Numbered from the stretch's first letter, positions 50,808-59,858 are shown. The stretch: 64,000 nucleotides of DNA from Paenibacillus sp. W2I17 (GCF_030815985.1 NZ_JAUSXM010000001.1:3844001-3908000), one strand, 5' to 3'. Program-made: numbers and translations. Notes: generated by a model not told the origin, from the letters alone.

Positions 50808-51189
50808 ATTTCACCAACCTTTCTGCGATATAAAACGACTGGCCACCTTGAAAACTCATAATCAATACTTTATCTCCAGCCTTCAACTCATTGATAAATT
50901 TGATCTTACCCGAGAAAGTGCCCCCACCCGATATTTTCGCGTTGCCTGAGTAATCTGCTGTTTGAAGGGTTCCATCTATCTCAAATTCACCTTCCAATTC
51001 CGCTTCCCTTTCGTAGGATGTTAAACGTTCTGAGAAGGATAACATTGCTGCAGGAATGGGATTTTTAGAATCCAAACCTATTTGTATACTTATGGCTGGT
51101 GGCGGTGTTAATACTGTAGCTTCAAGCAATTGAACAGGACCGGCTGCTTCCATTGCGGCTACTGCAGCTTTCTTGATAATGTCCAACAT
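50791..51189 (-). CDS. DUF2577 protein (XkdR-like)
   Basis: 132 residues. MLDIIKKAAVAAMEAAGPVQLLEATVLTPPPAISIQIG, then KISGGGTFSGKIKFINELKAGDKVLIMSFQGGQSFYIAERL, match the family. The ATG at 51189 has GGGGTGA close upstream; the long basic N-terminal extension in the raw frame is an overlap with the upstream gene and is dropped. Probably a baseplate hub-spike component. Confidence 0.88.
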   Translation of the reverse strand: MLDIIKKAAVAAMEAAGPVQLLEATVLTPPPAISIQIGLDSKNPIPAAMLSFSERLTSYEREAELEGEFEIDGTLQTADYSGNAKISGGGTFSGKIKFINELKAGDKVLIMSFQGGQSFYIAERLVKYGADS

Positions 51190-51193
51190 GTCA

Positions 51194-52327
51194 TCACCCC
51201 AAAATTTCCTTGCGAAGTTGTTCCGCAAACTCTTTGTCCTCATCTTCCTTGCTCTTTTTCTTGCCGTCTTTCTTCTTGGACTTGTCTTTGTCCTTATCTT
51301 TGTCAGAATCGCTTTCTTCCGGTTCAACAGTCACATCAATATCTGGCAGATCATCGGTCTTAGTCAAAGTAAGAGACATCATATGTTCATTGCCACTAAA
51401 GGAATGGTTATCCTCATCAACATAAAAAGCCCGGCTAACGCCGAGCTCCTTGGCTATTACATATACTGCAGATCCAGAGATCATAGGTGCGATACCGAGC
51501 GCATCGATGGAAAACGTCTCGCCTATCTTTCCTTTTTCCATCATTATGGACGTCGCGCGTTGCATCAGCTGCGCCTTGTTCAGCTCGTCGGACACTTCCT
51601 CGTAATATTGCAATGTTCCGAATCGCTTCTTGGTTGTAGGATTATCGACCTTGGCAATGTGTGTAGACTTTGTTCCCTTGCCGTCTTTGCCCTTGGTAGT
51701 TGTGGTAGACGTCAATTTAACTTGGGTATAAGTGTCCTCGATCGACTGCGCAAATGAATAATCCACAAGGTTAGCCCCGTCTTCGATCACCCATTTATGT
51801 GCGAGATCCACGCGCTTGGTTAGGTGAAGCTTGCCCTTCTCGGAATACAAGTAGTATTTAACACGGTTATGCTTATATGTCAGGCTTATTGCTGTCAAGA
51901 TCATATCGAACAACGTCCCCTGAAGAATGCGGGTAAGCTTATGCGGCGTGTCTGCAATCTTGCCGATCGGGATGCCGAAGTCACCACAAATACGCCGGAC
52001 TATCTCACCCAGCGTTTTCCCGGTAAATACGTATTTGTCCTCAGATTTGGTAAGGTACACTAGATCGTCATAGGCTGTTAAAGCCAGGCTGCCACTCTTG
52101 GTGCGATCCTTGGTAAAAACAGTTCCTCGGAAAAGTTCCTCACCTTTCCACTTGAATAACAACTGATCCCCCACATCCACTGGCTGTTTTCGATGCATCC
52201 CCCGCGTCGTGGATAGGATAGTCGCCGAAAGGGTTCGAGGGGCTTTCAACTTTTGGCCAGACCATTCCACATCTTGCACAGGCAACTCATATGTCCCATC
52301 GCTTCGAACAACAAACAGATCCATCAT
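51194..52327 (-). CDS. XkdQ-like tail hub protein (gp27/gpD fold)
   Basis: 377 residues. LFVVRSDGTYELPVQDVEWSGQKLKAPRTLSATIL, FKWKGEELFRGTVFTKDRTKSGSLALTAYDDLVYL and IPIGKIADTPHKLTRI follow the XkdQ/YqbQ family, which forms the central hub under the tail tube. The last 35 residues are extraordinarily charged (alternating Asp/Lys with KKKDGKKK). Its ATG overlaps the LysM gene stop. Such a tail is not usual for the family and may be a disordered contact. Confidence 0.9.
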   Translation of the reverse strand: MMDLFVVRSDGTYELPVQDVEWSGQKLKAPRTLSATILSTTRGMHRKQPVDVGDQLLFKWKGEELFRGTVFTKDRTKSGSLALTAYDDLVYLTKSEDKYVFTGKTLGEIVRRICGDFGIPIGKIADTPHKLTRILQGTLFDMILTAISLTYKHNRVKYYLYSEKGKLHLTKRVDLAHKWVIEDGANLVDYSFAQSIEDTYTQVKLTSTTTTKGKDGKGTKSTHIAKVDNPTTKKRFGTLQYYEEVSDELNKAQLMQRATSIMMEKGKIGETFSIDALGIAPMISGSAVYVIAKELGVSRAFYVDEDNHSFSGNEHMMSLTLTKTDDLPDIDVTVEPEESDSDKDKDKDKSKKKDGKKKSKEDEDKEFAEQLRKEILG

Positions 52328-52977
52328 TTCAGCTTCAGCCCCTGCCCTGGCTTGATCGTGTAAGGTGCTTTGATTTTGTTCAGTTCAGCAAGCTTCTGCC
52401 ACGTTGTTCCGTTTGCTTGTGCGATCTTCCATAAGCTGTCGCCAGACTTCACCGTGTAACTGGCTGGTGTCGTCTTTGTACTTGGTCGTGCCGCCGTGCT
52501 GCTCGTGGTCACCTTCGTGCTTCCATTACTGGCCTTTTTGGATGTATCAAGCTTACGAATCGTCACGAATTTGTATTCTCTAAGAGATAAGTCATAATAG
52601 ATCGTTTCGACGTCTCCGCCTTCTTCCCGGTGCACAAAGTCTTCAACCGTTGCCGCGAAATTCCAAGCGGTACCAGAAACAAGGAAACGGATCGGTTTGC
52701 TTGATGCCTTCCACTTTTCAATCATGGCTACAGCCTGTTTAGGATTCGGAATGTCCTCATACTCGCAATATGGCCCCCAAGTTGCGGGGAAGAAGCTGTT
52801 GAACTCGAACGTCTTGAGAACCGGATCATTGATTATGGCCACTTCACCGATCCCAGCCACGTCCACTGTTGTAGTTTGGCTGGCGTTACCGATTGTGATA
52901 TCTGGAGGATTGACCGGAAGGCGCAACCGCTCAGCGTTGTTGTTAAATGATAGCCAAACTTCACGACTCCGACTCAT
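52324..52977 (-). CDS. LysM-containing tail protein (XkdP-like)
   Basis: 217 residues. The N-terminal 150 residues (VWLSFNNNAERLRLPVNPPDITIG, WGPYCEYEDIPNPKQAVAMIEKWK) are the phage XkdP domain; a Ser/Thr-rich linker leads to a C-terminal LysM (YTVKSGDSLWKIAQANGTTWQKLAELN) that binds peptidoglycan. It is placed between tape measure and hub as in PBSX. Starts and stops overlap both neighbours by 4 nt. Confidence 0.92.
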   Translation of the reverse strand: MSRSREVWLSFNNNAERLRLPVNPPDITIGNASQTTTVDVAGIGEVAIINDPVLKTFEFNSFFPATWGPYCEYEDIPNPKQAVAMIEKWKASSKPIRFLVSGTAWNFAATVEDFVHREEGGDVETIYYDLSLREYKFVTIRKLDTSKKASNGSTKVTTSSTAARPSTKTTPASYTVKSGDSLWKIAQANGTTWQKLAELNKIKAPYTIKPGQGLKLK

Positions 52978-55847
52978 ACGAATTGCACCCCCTGTGGTCC
53001 AAGATTATGTTCGTCTTCCAATTCCTTTTTAATGATTTTAACAACTTGTCTTGCATCCATCTCATTGTGATAGTGGTTGTCACCTGTGATATTAATACTG
53101 ATTGGAGCTGCTGCAGGTGTGGAAGACTGACTTCCACCCGACGCTGCCATTCCGCGGATCAGATCGGCTTCTTCACGTGGAAGGACAGTTTCACCTTTAT
53201 GAAGGTTGGCCTTGTAGTCGTCATAAGGTATTCCTGAAATCCCGTTCGAATGATTTTTGAAATAGTTTTCTGCAACATTGGGGAAACCTGCGTCACGAGC
53301 AACTTGCGAAACCGTCTTGTTGGTGTCCCGCATAGCTTGTGTTTCCAACAATGGAATCTCAGAAATATTGAAACCTATGGGACCCCCTAGATTCTCAGGT
53401 AAAGGAATACTTAAGCCGTTGAGTTTCTGAATCAACCAATTGATTTTTCTTAGTATCCAGTTGACCCCTTCAGAAACAGCGTCTTTGGCACCTTGAAATG
53501 CGTTTGCAACTATACCTTTAATCGTATCCCAGTTCTTCCAGGCTGCCCAGAGCAAACCAAGTGCAGTTATAACCCATCCGATGACAGGTATAAACCGCAC
53601 CAACCCACCAGCTACACGACCGATCCAAGGCAAAAATGGTTTTGCCCATTTGAGCACTTTAACAAAACCTTTGCCCAACCAAAGCAAGGCACTTCCTACC
53701 CATTTCAATACACTCCACAAGCCCTTAAGAATTTTCCATCCTACTAATAGGGCACCCCACAAACCTTTGAATACCTGATATCCTTTCGCAGCACCATAGA
53801 CACCTAAAAACGCAACACCGACCACTTTCAGGATGGGCAACAATGTATCCCAGTTTTCAATCACCCATTGGATGCCTTTGGACAACCCATTGGCAAGCTC
53901 GCCCGACAGTTCAGCTACACTTTCTGTAAACTTGGCTATCGATTTTTGTCCTTCTGGTGAAGATGCCCATTTGTTGAGCTCAATGAACGCTGGAGTAACT
54001 GCGGTTATCACTGATTGCCCTATAGTCTTGAGTGTCTTGCCGAGAGCACGACTTGCATCGTTGGTCGGTGTCATGGGATTGTTTTCCCGCATCGATGTGA
54101 ATTGTTTCTCCAGTTCTTTGCTGGCTTCGATTGGCTCATTGATAGCACGAGCTGCGGCCAATACCGGTTCCTTGATGTCTTCATATTTGGTACCTAGTAG
54201 TTCCGTTGCATACAAGGCACGTTGGGCTTCGCTCGGAATTTTGGACAAGGCTGTAGCAAATTCAAACATTACTTTTTCACCGGATAACGTTCCCGCATCC
54301 ATAGATTTGTAAAGTTCCTTAGTACGGGCCTTACCGAGCACTTTAGCCATAGCTGTGATCTGATTGTCCGTCAATTCATTCCTACGAATGTTGAATTCGC
54401 GGAACATATCTGCAGGTTCATCGAAATTCCGGCCACCAGCTTGAATGGCCGCGACAAATGCCGAACCTACCTGACCCATGTTGAGCTGCAGGTCCTTAAA
54501 CGTAGAACTGTATTCATTGATCGTATCCAGGTAATCATCGTACTGATCTCCCGCGTTTTTAAGCACGTACGCAGACACATCCCCGATCTCGCCCATGCTT
54601 CCCAGTTGATTTTTATATGCCGATGCAAAAGCACGGTCAACCTCAGGTATGTCTTTACCGTACAACTGCGCAAACATGGCTGATGTTCTGGCGGCTTCTT
54701 GAAGCGCCTTGCCCTGCAGATTAGTCTGCTGAGCGAAATCAACGAGAGACTGAGCAACCCCAGAACGTTCGGTGCCGATGTTTTCGCCATAATAAATTTG
54801 ATCCGTCATAGATGTAACCTGAGGTTGGCTGATACCGCTGATTGCTGATGCCCTTGCGTCGGTCTCAAATGCGTTTGCACCTTGTGCAAGGATGGCCGTA
54901 CCACCGACAGCTGCCCCCAGGCTAAACATACGGTTTTGGATTCCCGCTGCTGCACTCTCAATACGAGCGATAGCACGAGTTGCAAGGTCCTTGACCCTGA
55001 CAACCACAGTCGCTGTTACTGCGCCCACCCGACGAGCCAAGTCACGCACCCTGTTCAATCCACGGGTAGCCAAGTCTCGTGCCCGCGTTTGTATCGTAAC
55101 TCTCATACTGTTAAGGTTACGGGCCAATGAACGCAACCGTGTCAATCCCCGGGTTGCAGCATCACGTAAACGAGTGCGCAGAGTTGCTGTATACGATCCG
55201 AGTGCCGTTGCAAGTGAACGGATACGGGTTAACCCTCGTGTTGCGAGATCCCTCAGTTTGGTCCCAATTACTACAGCTCCACGATGTAACGCATCCCCCA
55301 AACGACGTATGCGCACAAGTCCCCTGGTCGCCATATCTCTCAAATGTGTCCTTAATACAGCTCTGCGCCACCTGAGATAAGCCATGGTCGCCCTGATCCG
55401 AACCAATCCGGCTGATGCATCGTCACGCAATCGTGTACTGATTACAGCGACCAGGCGACTTATACGCGGTACTTGTGCGGCTAAATCATTAAGTGCTCTA
55501 GTAGCCCAGTCTCTGACACGAGCTGCAATCGTTACTGGTCTGCGACGAATATCTTCAGCCAAACTTCTGAGCCGTGCTAAACCTCGACTGGCCCGATCTC
55601 GGATAGCTGTCCGAATAACCGTGGCACGCCGATTCAAGTAGTTTTGCAGATCCCTGATCCGATTTAGCCCCCGCGTTGCATTATCGCGTAGCCGAGTCTG
55701 AATAATCGCCCTGGTACGCGATAACGATTCAACCCGCCGTTGCACCTGGTTTATAGTATCCCTCAGTCGCTGAAAATTTCCGCCCATTTGCCTAACGCGA
55801 TTACTTATACGGTCTCGGATATCAAACAACGCCGTTAACGTTGCCAT
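52974..55847 (-). CDS. Tail tape measure protein with Arg-rich N-terminal repeats
   Basis: 957 residues; sets tail length. The first about 310 residues are a row of roughly ten 27-28-residue helical repeats of form RLRDMATRGLVRIR followed by a variable second helix. The middle (about 330-640) has the TMP_2 layout (FAQQTNLQGKALQEAARTSAMF, MAKVLGKARTKELYKSM). A membrane-inserting hydrophobic block with many Trp/Gly lies at about 680-790. The C-terminus (about 850-957) includes LHKGETVLPREEADLIRG and a NIT-GDNHYHNEMD beta tail. GGAAGGAAG lies before the ATG. The repeats are unusual in their regularity. Confidence 0.93.
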   Translation of the reverse strand: MATLTALFDIRDRISNRVRQMGGNFQRLRDTINQVQRRVESLSRTRAIIQTRLRDNATRGLNRIRDLQNYLNRRATVIRTAIRDRASRGLARLRSLAEDIRRRPVTIAARVRDWATRALNDLAAQVPRISRLVAVISTRLRDDASAGLVRIRATMAYLRWRRAVLRTHLRDMATRGLVRIRRLGDALHRGAVVIGTKLRDLATRGLTRIRSLATALGSYTATLRTRLRDAATRGLTRLRSLARNLNSMRVTIQTRARDLATRGLNRVRDLARRVGAVTATVVVRVKDLATRAIARIESAAAGIQNRMFSLGAAVGGTAILAQGANAFETDARASAISGISQPQVTSMTDQIYYGENIGTERSGVAQSLVDFAQQTNLQGKALQEAARTSAMFAQLYGKDIPEVDRAFASAYKNQLGSMGEIGDVSAYVLKNAGDQYDDYLDTINEYSSTFKDLQLNMGQVGSAFVAAIQAGGRNFDEPADMFREFNIRRNELTDNQITAMAKVLGKARTKELYKSMDAGTLSGEKVMFEFATALSKIPSEAQRALYATELLGTKYEDIKEPVLAAARAINEPIEASKELEKQFTSMRENNPMTPTNDASRALGKTLKTIGQSVITAVTPAFIELNKWASSPEGQKSIAKFTESVAELSGELANGLSKGIQWVIENWDTLLPILKVVGVAFLGVYGAAKGYQVFKGLWGALLVGWKILKGLWSVLKWVGSALLWLGKGFVKVLKWAKPFLPWIGRVAGGLVRFIPVIGWVITALGLLWAAWKNWDTIKGIVANAFQGAKDAVSEGVNWILRKINWLIQKLNGLSIPLPENLGGPIGFNISEIPLLETQAMRDTNKTVSQVARDAGFPNVAENYFKNHSNGISGIPYDDYKANLHKGETVLPREEADLIRGMAASGGSQSSTPAAAPISINITGDNHYHNEMDARQVVKIIKKELEDEHNLGPQGVQFV

Positions 55848-55867
55848 TCACATCTTCCTTCCTACGC

Positions 55868-55893
55868 AAAAAAGGGGGCCCATCGGCCCCTTA
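55868..55893 (-). terminator. Hairpin between tail chaperone and tape measure gene
   Basis: GGGGCC (55875-55880) and GGCCCC (55885-55890) with loop CATC; T6 on the minus strand. A proper terminator form inside the tail operon, so it probably attenuates rather than ends transcription. Confidence 0.7.
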
Positions 55894-56061
55894 CTTACGT
55901 TTCTTATTTTCTCGTTCTTGATCAGTAAGATACTGATCGATTGAGCCGTAAATAAAAGCCCGATGGTACGGGTCCATCCCCCATAGATCCTGCGGCAAGA
56001 TATGCAGCTTATGCAGGGCATAATGGGCGTATACGGCATCCCGATCATCGGACTTGATTAG
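55891..56061 (-). CDS. Tail assembly chaperone, -1 frameshift extension (gpGT-like part)
   Basis: In the -1 frame past the chaperone's last codons, 56 residues are open: HYALHKLHILPQDLWGMDPY, then HRAFIYGSIDQYLTDQEREN and a basic KKRK end. This is protein-like and matches the downstream half of PBSX-type chaperones. Entry is by -1 slippage on A-AAA-AAC (56067-56061, minus strand) that overlaps the zero-frame stop. The full fusion would be about 198 residues and links tape measure to tail tube during assembly. Confidence 0.85.
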   Translation of the reverse strand, partial: LIKSDDRDAVYAHYALHKLHILPQDLWGMDPYHRAFIYGSIDQYLTDQERENKKRK

Positions 56062-56486
56062 TTTTTTACGTCATCGATCAGTTCATCTTCGGATTCGTCA
56101 AAACCGTTGATCCGATTGGATTCCTGCATCCATTCCATATATTCTCCACCTACAGAAAGGACGGCCTTAGCCAAATCAACAGGATCGGTCAGGCCGTATG
56201 ACTTGAGCAATTCAGCATCTCTAAAGTCAGGGTACAACGTTGACTCAATGGCAATCCGGAGGGACAACCGTTTGCCGTCAAGCTTTTCGCCAACTTTCTT
56301 ACCCTTCTTAATTTCCGGCTTGGTGCATTCCGTTTCCAACTCGTCAATCCGGGTTGTCCCCAAGGCCTTCATGATAAACGGGATAACCTTTCCCTTTTCA
56401 TCTTTATAACGCTGAGTGATAATGACTTCCTCTTCTTTAACCTCAGCTGCCTGCCCTTTCATGAAAAACGCCATATTCTTACTCAT
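56058..56486 (-). CDS. Tail assembly chaperone (XkdN-like, gpG-like part)
   Basis: 142 residues. FFMKGQAAEVKEEEVIITQRYKDEKGKVIPFIMKALGT and EYMEWMQESNRINGFDESEDELIDDVKN fit phage XkdN. It binds the tape measure protein during assembly. The last codons GTA AAA AAC TAA contain the slippery heptamer A-AAA-AAC, after which a 56-residue extension is open in the -1 frame. GGAGAG lies 8 nt before the ATG. Confidence 0.92.
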   Translation of the reverse strand: MSKNMAFFMKGQAAEVKEEEVIITQRYKDEKGKVIPFIMKALGTTRIDELETECTKPEIKKGKKVGEKLDGKRLSLRIAIESTLYPDFRDAELLKSYGLTDPVDLAKAVLSVGGEYMEWMQESNRINGFDESEDELIDDVKN

Positions 56487-56518
56487 TGTTCAATCTCTCC
56501 ACTTCAATTTAAATTTTG

Positions 56519-56986
56519 TTAGCCCAATGTCGGTGCAGTAAATGTATTCGGCATATCAACATCGTCAAACGTGAAACTAACCTCTTCATCCAACGCATCT
56601 GCTTCAGTGTCCAACTTGGCAATAACCACGCTGTCTAAGTTAACGCCTTTTAGCACCACCGTTTGCTCACCAATGCTGGAAGTGGGGTCGTCATTAGTAA
56701 TCTGAACATCAAAATACGTATCCTTACCATTTTTCATATATTCCAGCATCAGCTGACGATAACGGGATGTGGTGTAGTAAATAGTCATCGACCCCGAACC
56801 AGACCAGCCCGTTGCTTTGTGTTGTACACCACGACGACCCAGTGTCTTAATCTCAGCCTTCTGCTTCTCAACTGTAGCTTCAAGCGTCTTCACATAGAAC
56901 ATTTCTTCTGCAATGCCGTTAATTGTAGCGAAAGCTCGGCCTTCCTGCCCTGAGATGGCATCCTGCGCCTTCAAATATCCTGGCAT
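56519..56986 (-). CDS. Phage tail tube protein (XkdM-like)
   Basis: 155 residues. GYLKAQDAISGQEGRAFATINGIAEEMFYVKTLEATVEKQKAEIKTLGRRGVQHKATGWSGSGSM is the XkdM N-terminal half, and LKGVNLDSVVIAKLDTEADALDEEVSFTFDDVDM the C-terminal beta part. It polymerises into the inner tube under the contractile sheath. GGGTGA lies 8 nt before the ATG. Confidence 0.94.
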   Translation of the reverse strand: MPGYLKAQDAISGQEGRAFATINGIAEEMFYVKTLEATVEKQKAEIKTLGRRGVQHKATGWSGSGSMTIYYTTSRYRQLMLEYMKNGKDTYFDVQITNDDPTSSIGEQTVVLKGVNLDSVVIAKLDTEADALDEEVSFTFDDVDMPNTFTAPTLG

Positions 56987-56989
56987 AGA

Positions 56990-58315
56990 TTACTTCACCC
57001 GCACTCTCATATAAATTTTCTCGATACTATCCACTGGTTGGATGTCCAGTTCGACGAATATAGCATCCTTGGCTTCTCCAGGCAGAACAGACACATCCGT
57101 TTGACTATTAAAATTCTGGATAGCGCCGAATCCCTGATAGCTGTTTACAATGTTGGTCAAGGCAGAACGGAACAAATTGCGACCATCTGCGGAATTGTCC
57201 GTTTTGCCAATGTAGTATAGTTCGAATGTGTCCTTGAAATCGTTAGCTAAGCCATCCAACACCCGGATAACCCGGTTCTTGGAACGCTCTGCCCCCTTGG
57301 TCAGGGTATACGTCCGGAAGGTGTTAATGTCTTGTTCCACAATGGCACGACCCCGGCTTGCCGTGAACAGGAATTCCCCACCCAACAGTGCCTCTTCGAT
57401 CTGGGTGTTGGTATACTTCACATCAACATCCACTGCATCGTCATAAGCGGCATAAGTCAAAGACTGACTAACCGCAGCTCCGGCCGTTGCGCCGGCAACC
57501 CAAGCAACAGCTTTCACCCGGTCAATCACAGTCTGGTCGGACAATACAACGCCGTTTTTGACACTGATCACGCCATCATAGTCGGCTGTAGGGTAGTTCG
57601 GTACCACCAGTTGAATCTTCTTACCTTCATTCTCTCGCTGCCGCTTAACAAAAGCGGTGTAGATAGCCTTAAGTGTCATATCATCCGACATCAGTCCCAC
57701 CGTGTTGAAGTCAGTCACTTCAAGTAGTTCCAGGTATCCGGTGTGATCAGCATTGGTTACTGCGCCATCGGTACCTCCTGTGAGCGGAACACCTGCGGAA
57801 GCAGTGAGATCCTTGTCTGCTCCGGATGCTGCGAATGTTACCCAAGCGTTTTTGATGAGTCCATCGATGTCGGAAACAGTCTGCTTGTCCTGTTCTGCGC
57901 CAGCGACCAACGTGGAAACGTCAAATTTAGTCGTATCATCAATATTGGATTGAATGACAATGGTGATGTCGTTACCCCTTACACCGCCATGAATACCCGT
58001 CACTCTCAAGTTACCGCTTGTAGCCGTTGCCTTAATTCCTTCGTTCAGGCGATAGAGCAATAACTTCTGCGCACGTTTCAACGTCTCGCGAACGGGCAAC
58101 ATTTCGGCCGCTGTGATGTCATATCCAAGCGCATCAAAAGGATCTGCTCCAGCTTCCACGATTACCATTTGTTTGGATGGCCCCCAACTCAGCGGTACCG
58201 CCATGGTCACCGTACCACGCTCTCCGAGGGCTGTTGTTGCAGTGCCCACAGATTCAAAATTCATATATACGCCTGGGCGTACTTTGTTTTGTCTTGTCCA
58301 AATTCCTCCAGCCAT
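56990..58315 (-). CDS. Phage tail sheath protein (XkdK-like)
   Basis: 441 residues. KVRPGVYMNFESVG is the classical sheath start and the C-terminal LPGEAKDAIFVELDIQPVDSIEKIYMRVRVK the handshake-strand end. TMAVPLSWGPSKQMVIVEAGADPF, KGAERSKNRVIRVLDGLANDFKD are family blocks. The sheath contracts to drive the tube into the cell, so this is a myovirus-type (PBSX) element. It overlaps the small upstream gene by a TAATG junction; GGAGGTG precedes its ATG. Confidence 0.95.
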   Translation of the reverse strand: MAGGIWTRQNKVRPGVYMNFESVGTATTALGERGTVTMAVPLSWGPSKQMVIVEAGADPFDALGYDITAAEMLPVRETLKRAQKLLLYRLNEGIKATATSGNLRVTGIHGGVRGNDITIVIQSNIDDTTKFDVSTLVAGAEQDKQTVSDIDGLIKNAWVTFAASGADKDLTASAGVPLTGGTDGAVTNADHTGYLELLEVTDFNTVGLMSDDMTLKAIYTAFVKRQRENEGKKIQLVVPNYPTADYDGVISVKNGVVLSDQTVIDRVKAVAWVAGATAGAAVSQSLTYAAYDDAVDVDVKYTNTQIEEALLGGEFLFTASRGRAIVEQDINTFRTYTLTKGAERSKNRVIRVLDGLANDFKDTFELYYIGKTDNSADGRNLFRSALTNIVNSYQGFGAIQNFNSQTDVSVLPGEAKDAIFVELDIQPVDSIEKIYMRVRVK

Positions 58316-58524
58316 TAGCGCACCTCCCTCGATTTAAATGCATTCATCTGTCGTAGGACTTCTTCATGCGTGTACGTCTGGCCATCTTGCAACAAAGCCA
58401 CGAGTACGTCCTTTTGCGCATTGCTATAACGGCTCGACTGCAAGAACTGTTCCTTGCTGAAGCGAGGTTCTGCAGGTGCAGCCTTGGCCGCCTTCGTAGT
58501 ACGTTCTTCTTTCACATCACTCAT
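58315..58524 (-). CDS. Small phage protein upstream of the sheath gene
   Basis: 69 residues: basic Ala/Lys start and a helical hairpin (SKEQFLQSSRYSNAQKDVLVALLQDGQTYTHEEVLRQMNAFKSREV). PBSX-like phages often carry such a small ORF here. Function unknown. TAATG coupling with the sheath start. Confidence 0.78.
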   Translation of the reverse strand: MSDVKEERTTKAAKAAPAEPRFSKEQFLQSSRYSNAQKDVLVALLQDGQTYTHEEVLRQMNAFKSREVR

Positions 58525-58528
58525 GATT

Positions 58529-58972
58529 TCACCGCCTAATTCCTTGATTTATAAACAAAGAGCCCATCTTCTCGTATTCCACCCGGTTGTACTGATACCG
58601 GGAAGTCCACGTAAAAGTGAGCTGTGCAACGCCTTCGTCTATGATGCGAGAATCCATTTTGCGGAGTCGCATGTATTTCCCCGTGTTATGGCCATCCTCA
58701 TCGATGATGGGAATGACCATACGAGATTGTCTGATTGTCTGAGCGATTTGTTCAGCCGCGTCAGCTGCTTGCTCGTCCGTTTTGGCGAATACCTTAACTG
58801 CCAATGAACAATCCAACCTGTAGGAACTGATGGAGTTGGGCGCGTCCACGGTAATCGGCTGTGGGAAATAAAGAGACGGTACAACAAAGTCCTGCGGCAT
58901 GCGATCGGTGTAAACTTGAACGGGGTGTACCCGAAAGCAAGCCGCCATGATCGATCCCACGTCACTATTCAC
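58529..58972 (-). CDS. Tail terminator-like phage protein (DUF6838/YqbJ type)
   Basis: 147 residues. AACFRVHPVQVYTDRMPQDFVVPSLYFPQP and SSYRLDCSLAVKVFAKTDEQAADAAEQIAQTIRQ fit the small tail-completion proteins before the sheath. Its position between the gp10-like protein and the sheath gene supports tail-terminator function. The start overlaps the XkdI-like stop by 4 nt. Confidence 0.8.
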   Translation of the reverse strand: MNSDVGSIMAACFRVHPVQVYTDRMPQDFVVPSLYFPQPITVDAPNSISSYRLDCSLAVKVFAKTDEQAADAAEQIAQTIRQSRMVIPIIDEDGHNTGKYMRLRKMDSRIIDEGVAQLTFTWTSRYQYNRVEYEKMGSLFINQGIRR

Positions 58973-59517
58973 CGTCTACGTCCCCCTCGTCTATTAGCAC
59001 GTCGCCCTCTTGGCAAAGCATCCAGCCATTCTTGCAGGCGACGTTCAAGAGAACGTTCAAATAGGCGTTCAAAGATCATTAATGCCGTGTCCCAATAATG
59101 GGTACCCTCAATCCACTGGCGTCTGAGCATCATGCCCGTGCTTGCTCCAGCATCATAATCAAATCGATCACCGTGCCAACGTCCAGGTACCCACCGTTGT
59201 TCTACACCTTCCTTAGTTGTCCAATGACCGTCATTAACGAATTGGGCATACTCCAGATTGGTACCAACCTCAAGCCGTAACCCACCGGAAGATATTGACC
59301 AAACGTTATCACCATCGCCCCTGTCAAAACTGTTAAGCAGCCGCCGAGTGTCTACCGTCTTCGTCCGGATGATCTCGTCTTGTATTAACTCAAGAAACTC
59401 GAACCCCATTGCATCAAGCCACAGAGCATATTCTTGTCGTAACCCACCATTGGCTGCCTGATCCAAACCACTGATCAATTCATTAAGCCCGCGGATCTCC
59501 GCACGGTTCCTGCTCAT
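58969..59517 (-). CDS. HK97 gp10-like phage protein (XkdI-like)
   Basis: 182 residues. EIRGLNELISGLDQAANGGLRQEYALWLDAMGFEFLELIQDEII and NLEYAQFVNDGHWTTKEGVEQRWVPGRWHGDRFDYD are the gp10 pattern. The C-terminus is Arg-rich (RGRRANRRGGRRR). It joins head connector and tail. ATGA overlaps occur at both ends. Confidence 0.88.
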   Translation of the reverse strand: MSRNRAEIRGLNELISGLDQAANGGLRQEYALWLDAMGFEFLELIQDEIIRTKTVDTRRLLNSFDRGDGDNVWSISSGGLRLEVGTNLEYAQFVNDGHWTTKEGVEQRWVPGRWHGDRFDYDAGASTGMMLRRQWIEGTHYWDTALMIFERLFERSLERRLQEWLDALPRGRRANRRGGRRR

Positions 59518-59858
59518 AGGTTAGCCCTCCTTGTTGCTGTGACTTCCCAATGATGCCCCCTGAGATCCCGGGGCACCTGCAGCGTCAGCTCCACCCCATT
59601 CCAGACCACCTTGTCATTCACCCGAACATCAGTGTCTGGGAGAAAATGAACAAGGAAGGAATGTAGGATCTCGTTGTTTGGCTCAGCTTGATTGATTGAC
59701 TGGCCTTTCTCCACGAACCAACACGGCACATCTGTTGCGTCCGGTACCGATCCATATTTGAGATCAGGCGCACCAGGCACACCAAACCTCGGGGGAGCTG
59801 AAGCAGATTGCATATGGTAGATGTCGCACCGATCCGTAAGCATGTCCGAATAACTCAT
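59514..59858 (-). CDS. Head-tail closure protein (XkdH-like)
   Basis: 114 residues, beta-barrel pattern (YSDMLTDRCDIYHMQSASAPPRFGVPGAP, VPCWFVEKGQSINQAEPNNEILHSFLVHFLPDTDVRVNDKVVWNGVEL). DUF3599/stopper family in PBSX. Head-tail connector ring component. Confidence 0.86.
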   Translation of the reverse strand: MSYSDMLTDRCDIYHMQSASAPPRFGVPGAPDLKYGSVPDATDVPCWFVEKGQSINQAEPNNEILHSFLVHFLPDTDVRVNDKVVWNGVELTLQVPRDLRGHHWEVTATRRANL

